From NCBI GenBank assembly GCA_964019425.1, contig OZ025842.1, forward strand, positions 372,001 through 436,000: DNA of 64,000 bases, read 5' to 3'. The notes below the pieces were generated by a model that saw only the letters and a list, made by a program, of their open reading frames with translations, ran no database searches and had not been told where the DNA came from. The number at the start of each line of letters is the position of its first letter. Position 1 is the stretch's first letter. Of the stretch, positions 32,227 through 43,269 are shown piece by piece. Source of the DNA: Flectonema sp. DT1601 (lineage: Eukaryota; Euglenozoa; Diplonemea; Diplonemida; Diplonemidae). The translations under genes and the position numbers were made by a program.

Positions 32227-33156
32227 TTGTTTAGTGAAGGGATGGGTTTTTTTTAGATGAAATCACTGCGAGGGGAGAAGGATTAAAATAAGCAACATCA
32301 ACACACACACACACTTGGAAACTTAATTTTCAAAAAAAAAGATTTGCTAACTGAGCATGCGAAGTGATGTTGGAAGTGTTACTGAAAAGGGGGAAAAAAT
32401 ATTTAATTATCACAAAAAAACTGATGGAATCACCCTCTCAGGAAAACTTACCAAAACAATTGCCGCTGGAGGTTAAGGGATGAAGCAATTGAATTTTTTT
32501 TTTAATTTTTTTTTTTGAAAAGAAAAAAAAAAACGTTGAGAGGGAAAAAAGCAAAGAGAGAACAAAATAAAAAAAATAAAAAAAAAGGGTGGAAAATAAA
32601 TTCGCAATGTCGTATAATTCCCAGCTGCCCACAGCATTCCTCGTCCCTAGGATTGCTCATACAACCTCAACCAACAAAATGCACTAAAGAACTCATACCA
32701 AACGACATCCTCTATATATTTTTTTCTTTTTTTTTTTTGCTACAAAAATAGCGTTACTCCGTATGCGCCAGGTTCACATAATAATAATACACTCAGTACG
32801 GGTTTTGAAGGGGGAACCTCAAAATAAAACAAAAAGGGGGGAAAAACGAGACCATATCGTACAGCTGTCTGTTCTTTTTTTTTTTTTTTCTTTTTTCCAT
32901 ATCATTTTTCCCCCTGGCATGAGATACACCTTCGATAACCATAAGTGTGCATAAACTTATCATATTCAAAATCATATCTGGAGCAAAGCTTTTTTCTTGC
33001 ACATCAACAACGTTAAGAGGGAATCCCAGCTACAAAGTGTAGGCTTTTTTCCCCCCCCGATTTATTTTTCTTATTCTTTTCATTCGCAGTTGCGTTCGCA
33101 CTTTTTTTTTTTTCCAGGTCTAAACCAAGGCTACATAATGTTCGTTTCGCTCGTAT

Positions 33157-33192
<36 letters not shown>

Positions 33193-34013
33193 CCCCCAGA
33201 TTTTTTTTTTGTTTTTAAAAATAGAACACGTTTCGTTCTCTCCTCACGCAACGCTATCCGTCACGTGGCTCACACTAACTAAGATTCACAACTGCGTATG
33301 GGAATGTGTATTTAAGAAAAAATGGAATGCGTGTGTTCCAAATCTCTTTTTTCTTCTTCTTCTTACTGCTTTATTTTGCTTGTTTTTTTCTGTTCCCTCC
33401 TGCTTCGCGTAACGTTACTAGGCGACTAGGTAGAAGTCAGACACACTACCCCCAGTTAATATTATAGTTGTGTTCGTAGCTGGCTTTATAGTACAAGTAC
33501 ATTTCCCCCGTGTAAAGTATAAACAACTATTGTTTTTGTTAAGTATTTGGTTCGCTCTCGGATTATTTCTTTTTGTTGTTTTGGCCACCCATAAAAATAC
33601 GTTTCACCTCCTCGTTCGACTACATTGTATCGTTTCTTTTTTTTTTTTTTTTTTTTTTTTTCCCCGACAAAAAGAAAATTACTGCTAACGAGAATCTATC
33701 TCCCCCATTCCGAACACTATCTCTCTAGAATGCTATTCAAAAAAAAATTTGAAAAAAAAAAAAAAAAAAGAGAAGAACAAAAAATCCTCCCTTTTTTGTG
33801 GATGGTCCTAGTGCCTTAGTTACCAGTAAGATGCTGAATGGATAGGTTGAACTGCGGTGTCATTTTCCCGTTCTTACATCCTTGCGACAAACATCAACAA
33901 TGAACTTCCAACATTAAAAGTACAACGAAGTTGACGCAAAGGAGCAGCGCTAAAGTTCTTCATTGGTACAGATATGATGCAGCTGAACGATCTGTTGACT
34001 GCGCGCCAACTAC
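32227..34013. other. Spacer, no gene seen
   Basis: 1.8 kb with the densest homopolymers in the window: T-runs of 20 to 32 nt at 33161 and 33638, A-runs at 32525 and 33750, and a C-run at 33051. A short CA run lies near 32300. Nothing structured stands out. Confidence 0.5.
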
Positions 34014-35325
34014 TTACCACCTACCACCGCCTCTTCTATTTCTGTGGAATGAACGCTCGACACCAGCAACAGCATCTTTACCAAAAGTGTCTACATCGTC
34101 CTCTCTGTACCTCTGTCTGTCATTGCGAGTGAGTCTGTTGTATTTTTATAATTAACTTCTGCTTTGTATCCAAAAGAAAAAATCTCAGTAAAAGTAAAGT
34201 CATACCTCTCACTAGGTGGGGCAGCTAGATCATCATAAAAGGAGGACTTGGTGTACTTTGCAGGCTGTTAGTTATTTTATTTGATTATGTTTCGCTATAT
34301 AATTGTACTTTACGAAATAATTTGTAACATACTTCCTTTGGTGGTTCACCATCTACAGCAGCCTTGTCGATTGTCTTGCCAATGATGGCGGAGAAGTCAA
34401 AGTCTTCGGTGAGTTGCTTGCGGTTATCCTCGGCCTCATCTTTGTCAACTTGTCTGAAATTTTGTCCAGTGTGGCCACCATCAGTTCTTCTGTTTCCGTG
34501 ATGGTGAGCACCTCCACGTCCTCCCTTTCCTCCACCCATGTGACCACCACCACCACGACGGTAGCTGCTACCACCGCCCCCTCCTCCACCTCCGAAGCGT
34601 CCTTTACCTCCTGAACGGTCGTAGTCACCTGTTCCTCTGCGGTATCCTTTTCCTCCTCTTAGTGACATGTTGTTACCATATCCACCACCTCCCTTACGTC
34701 CGTATCCTCCATCACGACCGTATCCACGGTCCCAGTTGTCTCCCCAGTCATCACCACGATTCCATCTTTGGTTATCATAACCTTTACCCCCTCCCCATCC
34801 ACCTCCTTTACCTCCTCCTCCATATCCTCCTCCTCCTCCCCACTGGTCTGCTCCCCATCCTCTGTTATCTCTTCTCTCATAGTCGTAGTCGTAATCTCTT
34901 TTGTTGTGAGTACGACCACCTGAGAAGTTATCATAGATACCACGAGTCATAGGTTGCGAGCTCTCACGAGCTGGTTTTCTCTCAGCGTTAGCAAGGCGGT
35001 CAGTGATGTTTGTTTGTCTTGGTTCAGGATCTTTTGTACTACTGACGTTAACTACTGCTGGGTCTTGAAATGGTAATTTCTGTTGTGCAGATGACTGCTC
35101 ATCAAGAAGGTCAACCTTCTGAAGATCCTTTCCGTTAAATACAACTCTTTCGTAAGTTTGACTACTTGCTGGGATGGGTTTTGCACTTTCTCTTTTTTCA
35201 GTTCCAAAGATCTTCACGGAATCGAGCGCGATTTCATTCTTTTCTTCATTAATCCAAGCGAGTACTCCTTCGTAACGAACATTCCCACTAGTAATGAGCT
35301 GGATCCGTGAGCCTGTTACGGACAT
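34014..35325 (-). CDS. SCD6: LSM14/SCD6-family RNA-granule protein
   Basis: Three exons (35325-34333, 34264-34206, 34134-34014) encode 390 residues. Introns are 68 nt (GTATGT) and 71 nt (GTATGA). Family members repress translation and promote decapping in P-bodies. The N-terminal LSm14 domain spans about 1-80 (GSRIQLITSGNVRYEGVLAW). Then come a spacer and about 110 residues of RGG/GGYG repeats, which bind RNA and eIF4G. The DFDF box is LTEDFDFSAI. The FFD box, YTKSSFYDDLA, is in exon 2 and the TFG box, DDVDTFG, in exon 3, so the exons separate the short linear motifs. The last residues are another Arg/Gly stretch. The acceptor CGTACAG lies about 15 nt before the ATG. Confidence 0.93.
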
Positions 35326-35738
35326 TTTTTGCACCAGTCACCTGTACGACCATAAAATATAAATAGACATCCTACTGTAATGCTCACATGGTATCTGGAA
35401 ATAGTGATTACCTGTAGTCTGGTGGAAATATTTTATTTTTTAGTGAAGTGCTGTAGATACTTTGTCATTGAACCTTTCGAATACATTAAAAGATTCTTCA
35501 CAAATGTAATTGTTTAAAAAAGAGAAGAACAAACACCTGCGAGTGTACCCGCAACTTAGTTTCTTAATTATTATTATTATTATTACTTTTTCCCCGTTTC
35601 AGAAGATTAAAATGAGACGAAAATAATTCGGTGTTAAACGATGGGAAACAAAATTCTATGAGAACCCCCACTGTAGATGCTAGAGTTAGGACACTGCATC
35701 AATTTCTACAAAATAAGCGACCATGCTTGAATCTTTCT

Positions 35739-36647
35739 TCAAGCAAGCAACACAGACCGCTCTTCAAGATCTCCTCTAAATCCTGTCCACATACCGCGAA
35801 GTTCCCCTCGACGGTATGCGATCATCAGTGGGGGAATTAGAGTCGAAGGAGTAAGATATAACAAAGCTGGTTGTGCTGTATGAGTAAGGTCCAGTATCAA
35901 ATTACAAATAAGAAACCCAACAACGTAACCAATGATTGAGCTACGAGCGTAAAGGTCTGGGTGTTCCATACGACCCCAGTCATTAAGATCTTTATCCATT
36001 CGACATAAACAAGTGATTGCAACACCTGGTAATACAACATCACCAGCTCCTAGTAAAGAGTAACCACCAGTCACAGGAATTAAGAAGGTACCCGGCCATG
36101 ATAAGTAACCACGCTGACGGGTAGCAACAGATTCCATAACACTTCCTCCAAAGAAATAGGGAGATAGAAATACCCAAAAAACATCATAACACGTTAGTCC
36201 TATCAAAAGCAGGGTAAATACCTTAGCATTTGGTACCTTTACAGCACACATACAAAAGACTGCTACGATAATAGTTAGTGTGTTGTGAGCCAACCAATTT
36301 CCCGTAAAAAGCCACAACAGTATCAGTGCAGTAGTGGTAGCAGAAACAATCCAACCTTTCTCCATTTCAAGAGGCTGTACAATAAAGTGTGCTGCTGCGA
36401 TTGCTAAGCAACAGTACCCCACGAGTACCACCCAGAACGTAATCTCAAAATAATAAATAGAAATCAATAAAACACTCGCTGCACAAGGTAGTAATGCTAC
36501 TGTCAATGCTTCAGTTTCATCTGCTTTCTTTAATATTTCAGGTTCATCAAGTGTTTCGTTTCGTGTTCTCCAACATCCTATTAATAACGTTCCTACACTT
36601 AGTACCAACATCCCCATCGTGTCTACTAAGGTTTCAATAATCGTCAT
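35739..36647 (-). CDS. Signal peptide peptidase-like intramembrane aspartyl protease
   Basis: A single exon of 302 residues with about eight or nine hydrophobic segments. The presenilin/SPP family cuts type II transmembrane peptides within the membrane. All three signatures are present: YDVFWVF with the first catalytic Asp, GAGDVVLPG as the GxGD motif with the second, and QPALLY as the PAL motif. The short N-terminus without a large lumenal domain is like SPP or SPPL3 rather than SPPL2. The ER or Golgi is the likely site. The frame is open to 36686, but TCGACTCTCAG precedes the ATG at 36647 by about 15 nt, so this start is preferred. Confidence 0.92.
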   Translation of the reverse strand: MTIIETLVDTMGMLVLSVGTLLIGCWRTRNETLDEPEILKKADETEALTVALLPCAASVLLISIYYFEITFWVVLVGYCCLAIAAAHFIVQPLEMEKGWIVSATTTALILLWLFTGNWLAHNTLTIIVAVFCMCAVKVPNAKVFTLLLIGLTCYDVFWVFLSPYFFGGSVMESVATRQRGYLSWPGTFLIPVTGGYSLLGAGDVVLPGVAITCLCRMDKDLNDWGRMEHPDLYARSSIIGYVVGFLICNLILDLTHTAQPALLYLTPSTLIPPLMIAYRRGELRGMWTGFRGDLEERSVLLA

Positions 36648-37396
36648 TTGATGTAATGTTACCTGAGAGTCGATTATTATAAACAACTGTTACTTAGAGC
36701 TACGTAAGAAGTGATGTCGTGCCATGTCATGTCAAGTGACCTGTGCGGTGTAAAGTAATAATAGTTCACAATCCTCAACCAGGAGTATGACGCAAGTCGA
36801 TAAGTAGCATACAAGCCGCAGTACAAAAAAGTATATTACCGTAAAAACAAGAATGGGAAAAAAAAAAAAAAAAAAACAGAAATTTCGATTGTTCGCTACA
36901 GGTGTCTGACGCTTCGCCATAAAGTATGCCAACATGTACAATGGAAATAAAACTAGTTTCCGAACAGATGATTTTTTTCACATGCGTGTTGGAATGGACC
37001 ATTGCACTGCTAGAGTTATTGTGATTCACAAGAAATTGCTACTACCACAGCAGTTAATATCTGACCGATGTGGTTGCAACGTGATTAGTTATTTATTATC
37101 AACTTGGTCAGTAATAAATAACTAGGTGACTCTATTAAAGAGCCACAAACATCTTCTCATCACATCCCTACTGCTGAATGAAAGAAGTCGCTTGGATAAA
37201 TACGTCAATATTTTTTTTTTTGTTCTAAATTTATTTTAATTACAAAGAAAAAGCAATAAAAAAAAAAAAAAATAACAAAAACTGAAATATATGTAAGGAG
37301 AAATAGGGGAAAAAAAAAATTGAAACAGCCAACTGCACATAACGAAAGAGATTGCACAGATATATTGTCTCATCAGAATAAGGTAAGACACGTAGT
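36648..37396. other. Spacer, no gene seen
   Basis: 750 bp with an A-run at 36858. The direct word TTATTTATTATCAA and the related GTAATAAATAACTAG near 37090-37125 are its only notable feature. Confidence 0.45.
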
Positions 37397-40300
37397 CTAA
37401 ATGCTCTCGACTTCGGGATGTGATGGGGAAGCACCCCATCCTACTATAGACGACCTTGCCTGCAAGGGAGGCATAGCACACAACACCCATTCCATTAGTA
37501 AGTTTTGAAGAGATGTATTCAGACTTGTTTCATACAGAAGTGTCGGAAGCTGTAATGATAAGTGAGCCGACAGCGGATCTGAAATTGCCGCAGAAACATT
37601 AGTAGAGACTGCGTTCATAACGTAATTATCAACAACTGATGTCGGAATTTCAGATACATTATGAGGGAAGCTGCCTGTGAAATCAACACCTAAAGAGTTA
37701 CAAATGCTGGGGACTTCATTTATTTGAAGGTTGGATCGTCCAAGGCAAGCGGATGACACTTTCTTTCTCCAAGACACTCCTGGGAGGGTAGACCTCACCA
37801 ACTCAACAATTGAGCCATAGAAATCTTCTCCTCTCTCTCGAGGGATAGAATTCCCCTCTACAAGATTTCTAATTTCACGAAGATGTAACTTCAGTAATTC
37901 CGATTCACTCTCGACAGCATACAACGCTTGTCGTAACGACTCTTCACTTCGTAAACTACTCTTCTGGTCTGACGACTCTAACGATAGATCTGTCGCTGCT
38001 CGTTTTTTTTGTAACTCCCTAACAGCGTCTTTTATAGATTCCTTCTTTGAATCCCTTCTGGGTGTTCCCTCAGGTACTTCCGCTAATTTCTTTATTATTG
38101 ATGTGCTCTGATCTCCATAAAGTCCATAGCAGGCAACAACCATCGAATTTGATGATGTTTGAAATTCATTATTCTGACGCTGTAAGGTAGCTATGTCACA
38201 GTTGAGAGATTCGATGTGGCTCTTTACACTCACAATGAGATCTTGTAGTGAAATTTGAGTTGCTTGATAGCTGTTTTGAGACATATCAGGTCTTAGTAAG
38301 TTGTGTAGTAGCATCTGAGAACTTTCTACTTCTCTTCGTAGTTTTTCATGCTGTTGGGATGCGAGTCGAAGTTGCGATATTTCATTGACGACTAACTCAA
38401 CGTTCTCTGAAAAGGTCGCACTTCGCAATCCAATAGAACCAAACTGTTCCGTTATGCAGGAGTAATTCTCTTCGATAGCGATTGCTCGAGCCTCACTGCT
38501 GTTGGTGCTCTTCATGCTGGCATCTGCAATTCGGTGGTCGGCCGTGCCGCTTGATCCATCACCATGAACAAAATCTTTTTCTAAAATTCTAATTTGTGCT
38601 TTACATTCGATTAGCTCAGTGTTTACCTTTGAAACAATCTCAGAAACCGATCCCGCTAAGAGTGATTCAGATACGTGTGGTTGCAATAGTCGTTTTATGT
38701 TTTGATGATCAGCTTCAAAAACTGATATTCTATCACGAAAGTTATCACGAATTTGCAGTGATTGTTTCACTAACTCCAACGTACTTAACAATTCGTTCGC
38801 TTGATCGTCTTCACACCGTGACTGTAACAATGCCTTAACTTTAATATCATTATTCTCAAGTACTTTAATTCGGTCTCTATTATTATCAAACAACAACAAT
38901 AGCCGTTGCACCAGGTCTTTTGACGATTCACTTTTTTCTGTCGATAATTTTGACTGCAACAGCGCTTTAATACTTTCATTTTCTGACTCTGAAACTGATA
39001 ATTGTTTGGTTAGAACGTTGCTTTCTTCAGTTTTTGAATTCAAGATGGCCATGATTTGCTGAACAGTTTCTAATAAAGAACATTCAGGCTTTGATTGGGG
39101 TACTCGAGACTGCACTGCACTTAAAATATTGTTCCTTTCTGACTCCAGTGTCAATAAACGATCTTTGTAGGAGTCTCTTGACTGTTTTATTTCTGAGACG
39201 CTGTCATTTTCTGATACTAATTTAGAATTCTTTTTCTTTAAGTCGCTATTCAGTTCTCTGTATGAATTCAATTCCAAAAACACTTTCTGCAACGTAATCA
39301 AAACGGATTCCGCATCAACATCTGCTGCATGAGACTGCATCAATGCCACTAACTGATTCTGAGTCGACTTATAAGACGTTAAGTTCGATTCCTGGTGAAG
39401 GATTTTTTCTCGATTTTGAATAAGCTCCGTGTTGATGGTCTCAATATTTTGAGAAATGTCATTGGTGAGTCCCCTGGCTAATTGCTGGATTTGGATTTTT
39501 AACGCTTCGAAATTTCGTCGAGGGCTGAGAGACTCGGCTCTATCAGACTCAAGGAGTTCTATTTTTGAAGTAAGAGAGCTGCTGGTTTGCTGTGCTACCA
39601 CAAGTTCTGATTCCAACCTACTGCGACGTTGAGACAATTGTTCCAGTTGAGAAGTGGTGTTTTCATTTTTAGATGAAATTTCTCGTTGATACGCTTCGAG
39701 AGAATCAATTTCTCTTCGAAGCCTCGAAATTTCTCCCTTGTCAGCTTCCCTCTTAACATCTGACTCGTCGCTTGCTTGTTGCAAAACAGCTGTCCGCTCT
39801 TTTAATTTCAGTAGCTCATCTCCAGTGACATCTCGTTCTGCAGTGACTTGCTGAAGTCTTTCAGAAAACGAACTTAGTTTGGATCGCTGTTCCCTTTCAG
39901 ACGACTGAAAAGATTCAATTTTTTCATTTAAATTAGTACTGAGTTGGCATTCTGTCGTCAGTTGACGTTGTAGTGATGTAATTTGTTCATTCTTTTCCAA
40001 TAATTGTTTTTCTAAGTCAGACACGGCTGTCATGAGTGACAATTTGCTGTCATTCGAAGCTTTAAGTTCTGAAAGCATCTGCTGAACTTGTTGGGAACTC
40101 TCGTGGTTTGTTTTGTTAAACTTTTCTTGTCGATTTTCAAATGATGATATTCTCAGTTGTAGCGACGCTTCCATTGCGTGATGCTGATGAGAAGCTGCAG
40201 ACAATTCTTCTTTTGTTTTAGTAAGTTCCGCATCCTTGTCGTTATATTGTCGTTGCAGTGATGTGATGGAATTTTGAAGCGACGAATCGAATTCTTTTTG

Positions 40301-41647
40301 TTCCACTTCTGTGTTAGAATATCTCATCTTCGGAAGAGTCGTTATTCTATTTTGAAGAGACTGATTTTGTTGTTGCAAATCAGAAATATGTTTCTCGAAA
40401 TCTGATAGTCGCTGCTCAACAACAGCCTTCTTTGTTTGAGACTCCTGCAATTGCTGAAGTGCTTGTCGAAGCTGATCAGATGTGACATTGTCTGTCTGTG
40501 GTGTTTTATTATCGTTTTTTGTATATTTTAGACTACGAGTTGCCTCGTCTAACTGCTTCAAAGCTTTCTGTAATTTATTTGCCAAATCCGTATTCTCAGA
40601 TTGCAACTCATTGCTGCTGTCACTCCCATGTTCTGCAAACAAAATGTTTAAAAAGGCTTCCGGATTGAGCTCTCTTGCCATTTGAGATATTGATATGGAA
40701 CTGTTGTGTTGGTGATTTTTTATTTTATTAATGAGAGATGATTGTTGTTGTTCTGATTCAATGAGATTTTTTATTTTATTTATGACAACAGCTGTTGGAG
40801 TCTCTGTCATGGATATCGCTTTTCGAATATCACGCATCGCTTCATCGGATTTAAACAGATCTGACAACACCAACTCTGACGGACCTGACGAATCATACGA
40901 AAGAATTGCCTTCTGAAGTCCACATAGCAGTCTATTGTCAGATAATATTGCCTGTAATACTCCAACTACATCTGATGTATTTTGATACTTTCTTAGAATG
41001 TTTACGAGAGTTGATAAACTTGAGAGAGTATTAGAAATAGACAACCCCATCTCATTTGATAATCGCTGTAGTTGTGCCATCACATCGTTTGAATGGAATT
41101 CTCTATCAGACGAATGTTGTTGAGATTTATAATGCGAAAGAATTTCGTGCAATGACACAACAGGCGCCTGATTTGACATTTCCGGAGGGCGGTGGATACG
41201 TATTACCTCTTCTAGCTGCGATGATACTAATGAGTTTTGCAACAGAGAATCTAGCGTCTCAACAGGATCACCATCACTATAACTTCGTAGCATAGCGTCA
41301 AGTGTTGTTGTTGGGATAGAATGGTTTTGCTCCAATACTTTATTAACTTCCTTGAGTCGTTTTATTTCACGTGTGAGGTCTTGATTTTCTTTACATGTTA
41401 CAGCCACACAAGACAATATCGCTCCAGTGGATTCATTCTCTTTAAGAAATAATAATTTTTTCAGTTTTCCCAACACGTTTCCGCCTGCCTGTTGTTCTTC
41501 TCGAAGCCAAGCATTCTCACGCTTTGTTGCTTCTAGGATGCCCTGAAGTCTGTGAGTGCTTCCGTTGAGAGGAGATATCGGTGGACTTCTTGCAGGCCTT
41601 AGGGCTTCCCATCCTGGCCATGATGCCAGTTCAGGGAACTCGTTCAT
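37397..41647 (-). CDS. Large coiled-coil protein, 1,416 aa
   Basis: A single exon. Residues 1-60 are non-helical with Pro (SWPGWEALRPARSPPISP). Then a short helix-rich region leads to a continuous heptad-type coiled coil from about residue 340 to about 1190, dominated by Leu, Gln, Glu, Lys and Ser (for example SLQRQLTTECQLSTNLNEK). The segment at about 670-1100 repeats a loose unit in which words like ALLQSRC, LLQPHV, LLQSKLS and AVQSRVPQS recur every 60 to 80 residues, hinting at an old internal repeat. The C-terminus (about 1300-1416) is globular with Cys and Trp. Golgin, basal-body or flagellar scaffold roles all fit; I cannot choose. The start follows ATATCAG by about 15 nt, so an upstream in-frame Met is skipped. 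Confidence 0.85.
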   Translation of the reverse strand: MNEFPELASWPGWEALRPARSPPISPLNGSTHRLQGILEATKRENAWLREEQQAGGNVLGKLKKLLFLKENESTGAILSCVAVTCKENQDLTREIKRLKEVNKVLEQNHSIPTTTLDAMLRSYSDGDPVETLDSLLQNSLVSSQLEEVIRIHRPPEMSNQAPVVSLHEILSHYKSQQHSSDREFHSNDVMAQLQRLSNEMGLSISNTLSSLSTLVNILRKYQNTSDVVGVLQAILSDNRLLCGLQKAILSYDSSGPSELVLSDLFKSDEAMRDIRKAISMTETPTAVVINKIKNLIESEQQQSSLINKIKNHQHNSSISISQMARELNPEAFLNILFAEHGSDSSNELQSENTDLANKLQKALKQLDEATRSLKYTKNDNKTPQTDNVTSDQLRQALQQLQESQTKKAVVEQRLSDFEKHISDLQQQNQSLQNRITTLPKMRYSNTEVEQKEFDSSLQNSITSLQRQYNDKDAELTKTKEELSAASHQHHAMEASLQLRISSFENRQEKFNKTNHESSQQVQQMLSELKASNDSKLSLMTAVSDLEKQLLEKNEQITSLQRQLTTECQLSTNLNEKIESFQSSEREQRSKLSSFSERLQQVTAERDVTGDELLKLKERTAVLQQASDESDVKREADKGEISRLRREIDSLEAYQREISSKNENTTSQLEQLSQRRSRLESELVVAQQTSSSLTSKIELLESDRAESLSPRRNFEALKIQIQQLARGLTNDISQNIETINTELIQNREKILHQESNLTSYKSTQNQLVALMQSHAADVDAESVLITLQKVFLELNSYRELNSDLKKKNSKLVSENDSVSEIKQSRDSYKDRLLTLESERNNILSAVQSRVPQSKPECSLLETVQQIMAILNSKTEESNVLTKQLSVSESENESIKALLQSKLSTEKSESSKDLVQRLLLLFDNNRDRIKVLENNDIKVKALLQSRCEDDQANELLSTLELVKQSLQIRDNFRDRISVFEADHQNIKRLLQPHVSESLLAGSVSEIVSKVNTELIECKAQIRILEKDFVHGDGSSGTADHRIADASMKSTNSSEARAIAIEENYSCITEQFGSIGLRSATFSENVELVVNEISQLRLASQQHEKLRREVESSQMLLHNLLRPDMSQNSYQATQISLQDLIVSVKSHIESLNCDIATLQRQNNEFQTSSNSMVVACYGLYGDQSTSIIKKLAEVPEGTPRRDSKKESIKDAVRELQKKRAATDLSLESSDQKSSLRSEESLRQALYAVESESELLKLHLREIRNLVEGNSIPRERGEDFYGSIVELVRSTLPGVSWRKKVSSACLGRSNLQINEVPSICNSLGVDFTGSFPHNVSEIPTSVVDNYVMNAVSTNVSAAISDPLSAHLSLQLPTLLYETSLNTSLQNLLMEWVLCAMPPLQARSSIVGWGASPSHPEVESI

Positions 41648-41792
41648 ATTGTGTGAACCCACCCTGATATCTTTTATGAGAGATAAAAAGTTGTATTAAA
41701 TATCACAATTAAATTAAAAAAACAGGTCATTTAGTTTTCCATATTTAAGCAACTGGAATCAAAAAAAAGAAAAATGTATATTAACGTCTAAT

Positions 41793-41840
41793 ACCAACTT
41801 ATTGAAAATCACATCCTGGAGGTCAACCTCCAGCTCGATA
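41793..41840. repeat. Short perfect palindrome in spacer
   Basis: CTGGAGGT and ACCTCCAG face each other with a two-base gap near 41817-41834. It lies between the small basic protein and the large coiled-coil gene. Possible RNA hairpin; no family recognised. Confidence 0.5.
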
Positions 41841-41952
41841 GTAGTCAAAAAGAGAATGGGCAGCAATTCTCGATTGATATGTCGGAATGGTAATATAAAG
41901 TTATATTTTTATCTAACGATTCAGTATTACAGATGTTGTTTCAATTAACATT

Positions 41953-42527
41953 CTAGTCATCAGGTCCTAATAGGACAGGTGCAGCTTTCGGGGACATTGT
42001 TGGTGTGGTTCCCTTTTTATTCTTCTTTTTCTTCCGTTGCTTTTTTCGTTGAACAGCTGCGTAACTTTGAAATTCTGTTTGTGATGAGGTTATTAAAAAG
42101 AGACATATATAAAAAATAAATTCGGAAAAGGTTGGATGATGATGTTCATACCGTCTGTGGTGTTTGTTTCAACCTTCGATCGTTTTATTGTCGACTTGTC
42201 GATATCTTCCTCAGCAGGAGGGTCGCTATTCGCTGGTCTCTTTGTTTCAACTGGTCTTTGTTTTTTTGGTAGAATCTTCCTCTCAAGACCACCTAGTTGC
42301 TGAACTCCTGCGGTTTGCTTTTGAACATCTTTTTTAGAAAGAGACTCAGAACCAATGCCTCCTCTCTCTGGTCTACCTTCAACATGATCATGTTGGAAGT
42401 CCTGCTCAACAGGTTTGTATCTTTCGTGATTTAATTTCATCCAACCACATACTAATTTAAGACTCTCATCAGTTCCGAGTAGTGTTGATTCAGGTTGCTC
42501 AGTCTTTTTCTTATTATTCCTTCTCAT
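41953..42527 (-). CDS. Small basic protein, 165 aa, unrecognised
   Basis: Exons 42527-42152 and 42074-41953 flank a 77-nt intron (GTATGA...CAG) and total 166 codons. The N-terminus is basic (MRRNNKKKTEQ). A conserved-looking stretch, LVCGWMKLNHERYKP, is followed by GRPERGGIGSESLSKKD. The second exon is Lys/Arg-rich (RKKQRKKKKNKK) and ends in APVLLGPDD. The basic clusters suggest nuclear or nucleolar localisation and RNA binding, but I cannot name it. Between a likely acceptor (TTTTTTAACCAG) and the ATG lies an 8-codon upstream reading frame beginning ATGCAAGTAACG, which ends one base before the main ATG and could damp translation. Confidence 0.75.
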
Positions 42528-43269
42528 GTTATTGTGATGGTTGCGTTACTTGCATCCGAACTGGTTAAAAAAAAAAAATAATAATAATAATAATTAAAAC
42601 TACTTCACAAGATAATAATAATTTGGGAAATCTCATTACCTCAGCAGACCGATCAACCCCTCGCTTGAAAAGGAAAATAAATTGTAACTACCGCTTCACA
42701 CCATTAAGTACCAGGTTACGTATGAGCACACACCTGTGTAAACAAGTATGCATCTTACTAGAAGCGGCAAAGACAAAAAGAAAACCATTCAGATAAGCCT
42801 TATATATATTTCTTTGATTGCAGACAGTATTACTGTCGGCACAGGGAAAAATAGATAACACTTGGTTTCTTCTCTGACTTCGTCGGTGCAAAAAAAGAAA
42901 AAAGGGAAATCAAAAGTCTGAGATCTAAAGTGTAAGTGAAAGCTTTGATCAGTTTGTATTATTTTGTTTTTTCTTCGCAAAACCTGATTCCTATTTTTAT
43001 GACGGTATCGGGACATCGAAGAAATGTGTCTATAAACGATTCGAACCAAAATGAGAGAGAACTGAACAACAGGACCTGGAAACAGGCACCAGAATAATTG
43101 AAACGAGGGTAGCACTCGAGTGGGTAGGGATCTTTTGATTCTTTTCAACTTAAGTCACGAAAGTAACGAGAGAAGAAAAGATGAAACCGCACAAACCATT
43201 CATGACTATAACATATTGCATGTCGTGGTACACTTTAATATTTAAGGAAACCTTCTACACTTTCATAGG
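42528..43269. other. Spacer with repeat R4 copy B
   Basis: No gene seen. It holds a GCAGACAG...CTGTCGG hairpin near 42829 and the R4 copy just downstream of it. Confidence 0.5.
42863..42900 (+). repeat. Dispersed repeat R4, copy B
   Basis: GTTTCTTCTCTGACTTCGTC then GGTGC and an A-rich run. About 30 bp upstream is a CAGACAG...CTGTCGG hairpin that also precedes copy C at 60741-60768, so the homologous unit may be about 80 bp. Confidence 0.55.

Noticed and set aside
34353-34952. Several frames on both strands over the Gly-rich part of the SCD6 gene
   Set aside because: They are by-products of the low-complexity RGG coding sequence.
43020-43050. GGTTCGAATCG on the minus strand, a tRNA B-box look-alike
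   Set aside because: The flanking bases do not form a T-stem and there is no A-box or acceptor stem nearby. No tRNA was found anywhere in the window.
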